NCBI RefSeq assembly: GCF_964355755.1 | Contig: NC_092670.1 | Location: 3,993,001 to 4,057,000 of the forward strand | Origin: Antedon mediterranea | Lineage: Eukaryota; Echinodermata; Crinoidea; Comatulida; Antedonidae | Direction of reading: 5' to 3' | DNA length: 64,000 nt | Shown: in pieces, positions 32,470-42,938 of the stretch | Layout: each line of letters starts with the position of its first letter | Numbering within the stretch: position 1 is the stretch's first letter | Made by a program: the position numbers and the translations under genes | The notes under the pieces: model-generated | What the model saw: the letters and a program-made list of their open reading frames with translations, nothing else | What the model was told of the DNA's origin: nothing | Database searches by the model: none

Positions 32470-34028
32470 CGTTTTCCTCAAATAAATAACCGTTGTACAA
32501 AGTCAGTCATTGATTGAAAATAAAATATTAATACTTATAAAAGTAATAATAATAATAAATAAATAATTATACAAATAATAATTACAAAGTAAATTGAGTT
32601 AATTCAGTGATGAAATTATAGAGATATTATAGTGAAATATAATATGCTAACATTATATAAACTATTATTCATAATCATTGTAGTATTTTACCTTTAGGAT
32701 TTAGACATACAATGGTATTTACAATGAAAATATATTTAGAATTTAATTGAATTATTTAACTTCAAAGGTAATGACATACAGATGCCCAGCAATAATGAAT
32801 GGTATATGAGAACAAGTTGTTATTGCATTTTAGATCTTTAAGACTGTCTTTCTTTTTAAATGTAAAAACTTAATAACATTAGTTTCTAATTATTTTTATC
32901 ATCTGTGTATTTTGAGCCATTGTTCCATATGCACCTTAGCCACAGCCAACACCGCATTTCCTTCGGCTAATGTATCTACAAAATCTATTTTCAATTCTTC
33001 ATCCGATGAGTGTAACTTGCCTAGAGTAAACAATATTTAGTTTAAAAAATGTATCAATAACAATTTAAAAGAAAACAATTCTATTATATAATTTGGTGTA
33101 GGAAATACAGAAACATTTTAATATTTTTGGGCAGATTGATAGTGCTAAGACAGAGCTGTAACTGCGGCCTCACTGGCCACTTATTTGAGTTGAGATAATA
33201 CGCAAGAAAGAACACGGAAGGCTTGTATCATGCAACAATCGATATATTTTAACTAAGACCTCCAGTCTTATTCGTCGCCTGGTCTGGCATTTATGCAAAT
33301 CAACCCAGATACAACAATTACCTGATTACCTAATTGTTTCCTAGTTTACGCATACTGCCGTTAATACAAGAGCTTTAGATATTAACTAAACAAATCAGCT
33401 TCGGCTGGATGGACCACCGTCGTAAAATATTGTTGAAATAAAATTAAATAAAACTTTTAAATAAATGTGAAAAAAGCAAAGATGTTTTTTTTTGTCTTGT
33501 GTGAGTTCATCTCACGTTTATTTAAATTCTCATTTGTGAATATATTATATACATATAAGTACATTTGTGACAATTAAAAGTAAGTGTTTAAAGTAGTTAA
33601 TTTACATAATAAGATTAAGATGCTTGAATTCAGTATTAACCATATTTGTTTTCATTTAAAATTTTAGATACGATGGTAATTAAAATGTAAAGATGAAAAA
33701 TGGCAGTAAAATTCATGATTAAAATTTTCTTGTTAAACTATCTTATTTGTAGAGTAGAGAAACTATAAACTCAGGGGAGGAAAATGTAGTATCCTCCCTT
33801 TTCACCAAGATAAAAAGGATGAAATGAAAAAAGAGGAATGCAAAAGTTTTAAAGTTAGATATATAGAATGATAGCATGCAATGATATATTTAATGAAAAC
33901 CGTAAGGTTAGAGTCCATACACTGTGCAAGTCCAAGATGCGATTTTGGCTTTTTGCGTATGTGAGACGCTTCATACCCGCAAAGATGTTAGTTGAAATTC
34001 CATATTATATAGAGGGAGCACTTTTTAT
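32470..34028 (-). pseudogene. Unit 4 left part: TRIM copy 3 flank and relic exon d
   Basis: 32470-32905 is the 3' flank of TRIM copy 3 and provides the empty site for the short LTR element (AATACTTATAAAAG near 32530). Relic exon d is at about 32908-33030 on the minus strand, and the relic exon-like segment ending VKALS in unit 3 is disrupted at 33130-33240. 33380-34028 duplicates 27030-27688. Confidence 0.5.
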
Positions 34029-34036
34029 ACACAAGG

Positions 34037-34861
34037 CAGAGCCATATATATAAAGAGTTACGACATTGAAAATTAGAAGCCATTTTTGTGTCAACGAATT
34101 CGCACACTGAGGGCGCGCGCGTCTCTTTTGTATAGCGTTTTCCTATAGTTCATGCACTATTTTTAGATTTTGTTGTCTATGAAATAACGCTTAGATTCCG
34201 TTTTTATTTTAGTAATTAATTTTATTAATGGTATTGATTTGTTAAAATAAATATATATTTTTTATAATAACAAAAAAATAAATGCTAGGGCCTACATGGA
34301 AGTTAGGATACATCAAAGAATGAACCAATACAAAAAACATACACATTCACCCCTCTTTTTATACAGTATATGGCTCTCTGTGTGTTTTTTACACAAACTG
34401 CGCCGCCAACGTTATTACCATTCAGAGACTCGTTCATCATTTCATTTGTAATAATTTGCCTTTATTATTTAAATATTGTTCATACCCTTTTCAGTATATT
34501 AACAAATATATCCACGACACTTTATTATTTTATTTAGTCATCAACGCATGCATTATGAATTGAAAATATTACATAATTGTTATTAATAGGACGTAGTTAT
34601 GGGATGTTTTGTTCCAAAATCAATCAATCGAACGTTATAATGTACTAGCGCACGCGCGCGCAAGTACTTCTGTACGCTGTGCACATCGATATTTCATCGT
34701 AAAATGTGCAATTACATTTTTTTTAATATAAGAAAAAATTGAAAGTATTTTGTTGCTCCTATACTTTACATGCATTAATATGCAGACAAGTTTGACACAT
34801 TTTGATCTGCATATCACGTGACTATAATCCAATGTCGTAACTCCTTATATATATGGCTCTG
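34037..34861. mobile_element. hAT-like MITE A
   Basis: 825 bp. Starts CAGAGCCATATATATAAAGA and ends in the inverted form (TATATATGGCTCTG). Flanked by ACACAAGG at 34029-34036 and 34862-34869. An 8-bp duplication and a CAG-type end fit the hAT superfamily. It has no transposase frame. Its interior is the reverse orientation of element C. Confidence 0.85.
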
Positions 34862-34869
34862 ACACAAGG

Positions 34870-35521
34870 CAGAGCCATATAGAGAGAGTTACGGCATTGA
34901 ATGGATTAGAAGCCGTGTTTGTGTCCAACTATTCCTATGTAGGGTATAGAGTTGAGTCTTTTGTTTTGAAAATATATAACGTTCAAAAGGCTTTAATTAT
35001 CGAATTTAATATCAAAACAATCAATTTGATTAAAGGTTTTTGTTAAAATAAAAAAAAATTATAAAGTTACTGCGAACATGATCCTTATGTATTTTCGTGT
35101 CCAGATCATGGGGAAAGTGTAAACATTTTTTTTATGAATATTTGAATCATACTGGTTATAAAAACCCATGTTGTCAAATTTCTAAAATTCATCTTTGACC
35201 TCTGACCTCAATTTGAATGTTTTGACCCATTGAAAACAAAATGATCATATCTTTGCAACGCTTAGATTAAATGAAATAATTTTAGTGTCAAATTATTTGG
35301 GAGATGCATGGCTGGAAGTATGATTTCTGGCATTGAAATTGATTGTTTTGATATTAAATTCGATATTTAAAGCCTTGTGAATGTTATACATTTTTTAATC
35401 AAATGACTCGACTCCATAACGCTACATAGGCATAGTTGGACACAAACATGGCCCGCGTGCACCACGTGACTTTCTAAAATCCGTGAACGCAAAGTCGTAA
35501 CTCTCTCTATATATGGCTCTG
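34870..35521. mobile_element. hAT-like MITE B, long inverted ends
   Basis: 652 bp between ACACAAGG copies. Outer ends match A and C (CAGAGCCATATAGAGAG ... CTATATATGGCTCTG), but the interior differs. Inverted similarity reaches some 150 bp inward (TTGTGTCCAACTATTCC near the left, its complement near 35436). A related interior lies, inverted, at about 50230-50460. Non-coding. Confidence 0.83.
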
Positions 35522-35529
35522 ACACAAGG

Positions 35530-36297
35530 CAGAGCCATATATATATAAAGAGTTACGACATTGGATTAAAGTCACGTGATATGCAAATCAATTTTTGTCA
35601 AACTTGTCTCCGTTAATGCAGAGTATAGGGTATAGGAGCAACAAAATACAACTTTTTCTTATATTAAAAAAAAAACATTTTTTTGAACATTTTATGGTGA
35701 AATATCGACGTGCACAGAAGTACTTGCGGCAAAGAATAATAGCGCGCGCGTGCGCTAGTACATTATAAAGTTCGATTGATTGATTTTGGAACGAAACATC
35801 TCATAACTACGTCCTATTAATAACAATTATGTAATATTTTCAATTCATAATGCATGTTTTGATGACTAAATAAAATAATAAAGTGTCGTGGATATATGTG
35901 TTAATATATTGAGAAGGGTATGAACAACATTACAATAATAAAGGCAAATTATTACAAATGAAATGATGAACGAGTCTCTGAAATTTAATAACGTTGGCGG
36001 CGCAGTTTATGTCAAAAACACACAGAGAGCCATATACTGCATAAAAAGAGGGGTGAATTTGTATGTTTTTTTGCTTTGATGTATCCTGACTTGCATGTAG
36101 GCCCGAGCATTTATTCTTTTAGTCATTATAATATAATGTTATAATATTATTTCATAGACAACAAAATCTAATAATAATGCATGAACTACAGGAAAACGCT
36201 ATACAAACTAAACGCGCGCGCACTCAGTGTACAAATTCTTTGACACAAAAATGGCTTCTAAATTTCAATTACGTAACTCTTTATATATATGGCTCTG
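35530..36297. mobile_element. hAT-like MITE C, inverted copy of A
   Basis: 768 bp, flanked by ACACAAGG at 35522-35529 and 36298-36305. Its start (GTCACGTGATATGC) matches A's end in reverse complement, and its end (GGCTTCTAAATTTC) matches A's start. The unoccupied site is seen in unit 1 at about 12055-12070 (ATACACAAGGAAGTCTTT). Confidence 0.85.
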
Positions 36298-36305
36298 ACA
36301 CAAGG

Positions 36306-37195
36306 AAGTCTTTAAAATGAGACACTTTTGCTTAGTGTTCCAGAAAGTAGAGTATTAGAACTGTAACTGTTTAAGAATTGCTATGTATATCTATGAATAT
36401 GACTATTTGTCGTATGAATATTAATGAATATTGTATATGATATATATTATACATAATAAGAACAGGCACTTGAATATATTCCATTTGTTGAGGGCTAAGT
36501 ATTTGAGCAAAGCGAAAACTTGAACACATAACTGTCATTCAACAAGTATTGTTCTTAAGACGACTTAAAAATACTATGCCATTGTTTTGTAAATAGAACA
36601 ACACTAACCTAACTGTAAAGAAATTTCCATCTGTCTGTGTCCAATCATGGTCATTACATCCATAAACCAGAATGGTGCAGCAATACCCTGCAAGACAAAT
36701 GCATATTATTTATAAAACATTGGTGGCTTATAACAAATTCAAATATGGTCCCAGAAAGTGACGCTTTTTCCGCAAGACAAAAATACAACAAGATGTGCTT
36801 TACAAACAGCTCAGGTCATGATATTGTCAACGCTACAGAACTCCACAATGGCACATTGTAATAATATCATAGTGTGAATATAATACAATGCAATATAATA
36901 GTTCAATAGAAAATAAATGAATTAGTTTACCATTGTAATGTTTTGTTGAATCCAATTGCCATGACATTGCAATAAGTGCTCTGCTGCTGGACTATGTCTC
37001 TGAAAGATTCAAACGATTAAACTGATAATGGAATGTAATGTAATTAAAGAAAGTTCAAGACAATGTGATGAAATATGGAAAGGCTTAGATTTTAAAATTA
37101 ACGTTATCTTCCTCTTGTCTGCTTCGTAATTTATCAATGGGTTTCTTCCTCATCATCTATTTTCTTATTTCTCTAGCATCGTCTGAAAGGGAAAA
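36306..37195 (-). pseudogene. Unit 4 relics: pseudo-exons c, b and a
   Basis: Exon c lies at about 36608-36690, exon b at about 36950-37007 (donor lost) and a shortened exon a at 37105-37185. The sequence between b and a is much shorter than in the other units, so a deletion has occurred. The open plus-strand frame at 36637-36861 is a shadow of these segments. Confidence 0.45.
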
Positions 37196-38201
37196 AAAAA
37201 AATTAATTCAGCGTTAAAAGTATAATTATTACAATTTCAAAAAGCATTGAAGCATAAATTAATAAAATATTTACACACATCTACATAATATTCTGTATTT
37301 TAGTTCCTGCACTGGCTTTTGTTCTCTAAACATTATGAAGTACAATACTGTTTACCAAAACATAAAATATCCAATACTAAAGTAACGAATAGTTTGTATT
37401 GAAGTTTGATGTTCTACATCACTGATTTTGAAATCGTAATGACGTGACGATTTGGAATACAAACAGCTGAATAATGATCACACGTACGTACACACAAACA
37501 ACGAGGAAAACCAGCTTTTGTTTCATTACTGGAAAACATACTAACTTCTAAAAGCTCGCCAACACCAATGGTATTTACATTTTATTTATTAAATGATTGC
37601 TTAAAAATATTCTCTTTAAAATAGGAATGTTACATAAATATTGTATACTCCATGACAAGTGATCGGAAAACCCCATATGGGTGTGTACAGTTATACGTTT
37701 TTTTAAATCAATAAATTTCAATAATGCAGTATATGTCAATATTCATTTTGATGGTAATTAGTTTAAACTAATACCAGCATATAATGTGTCCTCCATATCA
37801 TGTGACACTTTGGCATTTTAATTTGCTTTCATATTCATAAAAACAGTATTCAATGATAGAAAAAAAAACTTAAATTATATGTGACTTCTTAGTCATTGTT
37901 TAATACACCATAAATTTCAATAATGCAATAATGTCTATTATAATGCCAATATTCATTTTGATGGCAAACTACAGTATTGCCAGTATGTGTCCTCCATATC
38001 ATGTGTTGCACTGTTTCCACTTTGTAACTAATTGAAGGACTCTTTGGCATCATAATTTGCTTTCATATTCATAACAGTATTCAATGATAGACAACCATTA
38101 TTACAGAGCAATTCTGTTATATGTGACTTCTTAGTCACTGTTTAATACACCAGAGAAGGATAACATGGAGTTTTAATATCTTGCAGGTTAACTGCTTTAA
38201 A
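37196..38201 (+). promoter_or_regulatory. Upstream region of TRIM copy 4
   Basis: Matches the region upstream of copy 2 with a local duplication (AATTTGCTTTCATATTCATAA at about 37820 and 38047). It contains GGAAAACCCC at 37665-37674 and the acceptor ATATCTTGCAG just before the ATG exon. A first exon was not located. Confidence 0.4.
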
Positions 38202-40310
38202 ATGGCTACAAGCAAATTAAATCAGTTTTTTCAAGATGTAGATGAGGACTTAGTATGTGCCATTTGCCAGGAAAGATTTCAACATCCTAAAAGTCTTCAA
38301 TGCCTACATAGCTTTTGTTTGTCATGTTTAGAGAACTGGGTAAAAACAAATAATGGCAAACTAACATGTCCAATTTGTTGCCAATCATATCCTATTCCAG
38401 ATGGCGGGCTTAAGAAGCTTCCACCAAATACATTTCTAAATAACATGTTAGAAAACATTGAAAAGTTTCAGAAGAAAGGTAACATAAAATGTGTTTGTGG
38501 AACAAAAGAACAAGCAACACATTACTGTAAAGAATGCAGACATTACTTGTGTTTTGCATGTAGTAAACATCACAAAATGTTTCCAATAACAGCAAGTCAT
38601 ACGCTACTTGCTGCAGAGGAAGTGGAATCAATGACGCCACAACAACTTGCAGCATTAAACCCGCCGTTGTGTTCTTCTCACAACAAATCACTAGAGCTAT
38701 ACTGTACAAAATGTAAAGATCCAATATGCATCCACTGTGCAGTAAAAGAACATCAATCAGTGGACCATCATAAAACAATAGACCTTGAGAAAGCATTTAC
38801 ATCTTTTAAAGAATCTGCACAACAACTGAAATCCGCAGCCCATCACTACAAAGCTAAACTAGAAAATGGACTCAAGGACCTCACAGAGAATGCTGAAAAA
38901 CTAAAAGAAAGTAAAGAAACAAGTATCAAAGATATTAAAAATCAAGTTCAAGAAACAATACAAATAATCCAGAAAAAAGGAGATGAAATGATCAAAAAAG
39001 TTGACACAATTTATGAAAATGAAAAGAAAATTAATGATGTAGAAATGAAGAAATTAAGGTCAATCACCACTGAACTAAATGCAAATGTGAGTTTTCTTAA
39101 TCAGTTAATAAAAAGTGAACCAGCAACTGCTATGATGTCAAGTGAGATTGCATTGAATACATTGAAGGATCAAATGAATAATTCTGAAGAAATCAAACAA
39201 AATGGCAATGGACAAATTAACTTCTTTGGAAACAATCAAATTGATTTGTTAGACCAACATGGCATTGGAATTGTAACTCAAATGAATGTAAAGGTTCCTG
39301 AATGTGTCATCCAAGGTGAAACACTTGTTGCAAAAATAAAACAAAAACATCAAATTGGTCCAAATCAACTTACAGCAACATGGACACATGCAACAGGAGA
39401 AACCAACATTGATCTTGTTAAAGAAGATAATGAGTATCTTGTAAGGGGAGTATGTGAAACTCCAGGGTTTTGTATATTAAATGTGTATTTAAATGGAAGC
39501 CCAATCAAACAATCACCATTTACTATCAAAATGGAAAAGAAAGGACTGGTAAATGATTTCAAATTTGATAAAAAACCTACAGGAGTAGTAAAGTGTGATG
39601 ATTGCTTGCTGGTTTCATTTTGCACAAATGAAATTCACAAGTACAAACAATCAGGAGAACGCATCAGCAAGATTACACTACCAGAAGGTGTGAACGTTTA
39701 CAGAATGTACAAAATGAATAACAACAACATAGCATTCAGTGATGTTAACTGCATTCAAGTATGTGATATGAAAGGTCATGTGATCAAATCCATTGGTAAA
39801 GATGTATTGACAGATCCTTGTGGTATTCACATAGATGAGGCAACAAATGTTATTTATGTAGCACAAATAAACACTGAATGTGTGTTCATGTTTGACATCA
39901 ATAGTGGTAAAGAGCTGATGAAGATAGGATCACAAGAAAAGGTAAAATATGGATACTTTGATGCAACACTTACACAAACTGGAAAAGTGCTTGTGGCAGA
40001 TTGGGGAAATAGTCAAATTGTATTATATGATAATGCAGACAAGTCATTTAAAGTAATTATCAATGAAGGTGATGAAGATGGCATGGTTCTGTATCCACAA
40101 GGAATTGTAGTTGATGAGGATGACAACATAATTGTAGCAAGTCACCACAAACTACAACTATTCAGTAGTGATGGACATTTCATCAAAAGAATTGATCAGA
40201 AAAAAGATAGAATTAATGGTCCATTTCAGTTGTGTATCATTTCATCAAACCCACGTAGAATTGCTGTAACCAATTATGAAGATAGCAACATTAAAATATT
40301 TAACTACTAA
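38202..40310 (+). CDS. TRIM-NHL protein, copy 4, complete
   Basis: 702 residues from MATSKLNQF in one exon: RING (CAICQERFQHP ... TCPICC), B-box 1, B-box 2 of a distinct form (CTKCKDPICIHCAVKEH), coiled coil, filamin domain (HQIGPNQLTATWTHATG) and NHL repeats ending in NIKIFNY. No stop or frame change. The 5' half pairs with copy 2, while the NHL part is closer to copy 1 (NVYRMYKMNNNNIAF). The start follows the acceptor ATATCTTGCAG; the in-frame MQVNCFK extension begins inside that acceptor and is unlikely. A candidate ubiquitin ligase like its neighbours. Confidence 0.94.
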   Translation: MATSKLNQFFQDVDEDLVCAICQERFQHPKSLQCLHSFCLSCLENWVKTNNGKLTCPICCQSYPIPDGGLKKLPPNTFLNNMLENIEKFQKKGNIKCVCGTKEQATHYCKECRHYLCFACSKHHKMFPITASHTLLAAEEVESMTPQQLAALNPPLCSSHNKSLELYCTKCKDPICIHCAVKEHQSVDHHKTIDLEKAFTSFKESAQQLKSAAHHYKAKLENGLKDLTENAEKLKESKETSIKDIKNQVQETIQIIQKKGDEMIKKVDTIYENEKKINDVEMKKLRSITTELNANVSFLNQLIKSEPATAMMSSEIALNTLKDQMNNSEEIKQNGNGQINFFGNNQIDLLDQHGIGIVTQMNVKVPECVIQGETLVAKIKQKHQIGPNQLTATWTHATGETNIDLVKEDNEYLVRGVCETPGFCILNVYLNGSPIKQSPFTIKMEKKGLVNDFKFDKKPTGVVKCDDCLLVSFCTNEIHKYKQSGERISKITLPEGVNVYRMYKMNNNNIAFSDVNCIQVCDMKGHVIKSIGKDVLTDPCGIHIDEATNVIYVAQINTECVFMFDINSGKELMKIGSQEKVKYGYFDATLTQTGKVLVADWGNSQIVLYDNADKSFKVIINEGDEDGMVLYPQGIVVDEDDNIIVASHHKLQLFSSDGHFIKRIDQKKDRINGPFQLCIISSNPRRIAVTNYEDSNIKIFNY

Positions 40311-40589
40311 AGTTGCCCACAATTAAATGAATTTTTCATTTAATAATGGGATTTTTACCTAAACATCATTAACATAAAGACAAATATTTTTCTACAAATA
40401 TTTCTTATGCATTTTTAGATATAGAGTATTTTTATGTACACAGAACATGGTATTTACTATGAAAAAAAGTTTAGATTGGTTGAATTCTTTAAACATCAAC
40501 AGACTGAACTTTCCAGAAATGTTATTAAAGATCAGAAAATAATTAATTAGGTCACAGAGAAATAGTATAGTTAGTATGATTTTATAAGC

Positions 40590-41870
40590 TTACCAATAAT
40601 GTTTGTTGAGCCTGTTGCTACCTATTTGCTATGACTCTATAGTTACACGACATTGCTAAAAGTGCTCCGTCTGCTTGACTATGTCCCTGAAAGATTCAAA
40701 TTATTTAAATAGCTGATAAAGAATGTATTGTAAGAAAGTATCACATACCTGCAATGATAACAAGATGTGACCCTACTGCAATCTCAACCACATATATATA
40801 TGTTATGCTTGAATGCACTTTTGTTATGTGACTTCTTTTATACATCTCAAGAAATTCAAATTCACATTTTCTAATTTCTCTCACAGCTTTAATGAATTAT
40901 TTAAATAAACAATAAGAAAAATCAAGGTACTGTATATTACTGTACATCTTAATATTTAAACGATAAGAAATAGAAAACAGTGCTTGATAATATCAAGAAT
41001 TGGCCATCAGCTAAAGTAAATCAACACATTTCATGTTCACACCAAATGTTGCAATTGATTATAGTTTTATAGGAATCTGGTATGAAATAAGTATCTAGCT
41101 ATGTAACACACTAAACAAAGGAAATTTGTACATCCTATCAACAAAATCAACAGTTATTATCTCAACAAGGCCATATATACATTGCTGCAGTCGCGTGCGA
41201 AAAATGCGACTAAAAACCTTATGTTGGAATTTTACTGTTTATTCTCTATGTTGCATGGAAAATAAGTCTTAAATGTAGTATTGTGCACTGTATTATATAA
41301 TTTGTATGTAACACCACAAGTGACACTGAACAAGGTATTTATATCATATCATATCATATCATTTATTTCGCCAATATACAGAACAGAACAAAAAAACAAT
41401 ACAAAAGTAAGTCAATGAGGCCGGATAACCTAAAAGTTACAAATAAAAATAACCGTCGAGAGGCTCTCCACATCGAAATACTTACATAAAATGAATAATA
41501 CATGGATTCTATTAAAATTTAGATAAAAATATAAAATTCAGCAATGTGTTTTTATAAAAAATTGTAAATTTAAAAAGATAGAATTAAGAAAATATCTTTA
41601 AAATATACATATGTTCAGATTAAAACAGATTTGGTATGTTATACTACAAGAACAACAAAATTAATTATTTCTGTCAAAAAATAAGTTGATCAAGTTCCCT
41701 TTTTTCTTTTTTCAAACTGTCAAGATATTTCCCTAGTGATATCTTTCTAGATAAAGTTTGTAAAGTGTCCAATATATTCCTCTTGTCTGCTTCGTAATTT
41801 ATCAATTGGTTTCTTCCTCATCATCTCTTTGCTTATTTCTCTGGCATCGTTTGAAAAAGAAAAAACTCTT
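40590..41870 (-). pseudogene. Unit 5 relics: pseudo-exons b and a with a LINE tail between
   Basis: Exon b at about 40594-40691 is the longest form, reading GHSQADGALLAMSCNYRVIA then a stop on the minus strand between CTTTCAG and GTAAGC. Exon a at about 41690-41855 reads NDAREISKEMMRKKPIDKL. After a one-base offset it continues ILDTLQTLSRKISLGKYLDS, a helical segment. These longer versions suggest the ancestral frames of the unidentified gene. Confidence 0.5.
41341..41650 (-). mobile_element. LINE 3' tail in unit 5
   Basis: The plus strand begins with repeated ATATC units and TTTATTTCGCC. On the minus strand this is the GGCGAAATAAATGATATG tail typical of CR1/L2-type elements, with a short 3'-UTR piece before it. 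No coding part remains. A small piece of the GACC-repeat family lies just left of it (41163-41212). Confidence 0.6.
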
Positions 41871-42938
41871 TTTAAATTCAGAATTAACAAAGTATGTTAC
41901 AAGTTGAAAAAGGCATTGAAGCATGGATGAAATAGATTATTTACACCTGCCTAAATAACATTCTCATTCCAGTTCCTGCTGGTCTGTATTGATGTAAATA
42001 TTATAAATTATAATACTGTACCTACATAAATACCACAACTACTGTATTAATCAAATGTGTAATAATATATACTTAGTAATAAATAGCTTTTTATTGAAGT
42101 TTAGTGTTCCACATCACTGATTTTGAAATCGTCATGACTTGACAGTTTACTATACAATCAATTAAAAGATGATCTGTTAACACATAGAGTACACCAACCA
42201 CGGAGTGACTTGCACACAAAGAAAATCAGGAAAACTAAGGTTTCATTGCTGACAAATATTAACTTCAGAAACCATACCAACCGTTCAATGTATTTTACAT
42301 TTTATTTATATAACAATAATTGCTTGAAACTGTTAACTACATTAAGATTTGTACACATAGAGTTGTACTATGCAATGCCCAGCAAGCAGAAATCATTTGT
42401 TATAACAGGAAATAGTAGACATTGGAAAAACCAACTTGGGCGTGTACACTAATAGAATACAGTAGGCCTGCATGAAAATAGGATTTTATTTATCGATAAA
42501 CTTTAATAAATGAATTTATGTTTTTTGTTATGTTAAAAAAGAGAGAGAAAAAAAAGATTAGAAAAACCAACTTGGGCGTGTACACAAATAGCATAATATA
42601 GGCCTACGTGAAACTAGGATTTTATTTTAGGAACTGGCTGCCTCTACGCCTAGTCGTAAATCTGCGTTTATTTTATCGGTAAACTTTAACAAATGCATTT
42701 ATGTTTTATGTTAATATGTACACTAGGCCTAATATAATTTATCTCTATTATTATATCCTTTGTACTTATAATAATTGAATTTGTTTTATATTTAAAAACA
42801 CATTCTTCAAAAAAAGAAAATAATTATTACAATATATATGTGCCTTATAAGTCAGATATCTGGTATTGTTTATTACCAGAGGAAGATCACATGACTGTTA
42901 TGAAGTTTTACTATCTTACAGGATCAATTTGTTTTAAA

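Noticed and set aside
34062-34862. CG-rich words such as GCGCGCGCG in the MITEs as a possible CpG island
   Set aside because: Short CG runs within transposon sequence, repeated in A, C and D. Not a promoter island.
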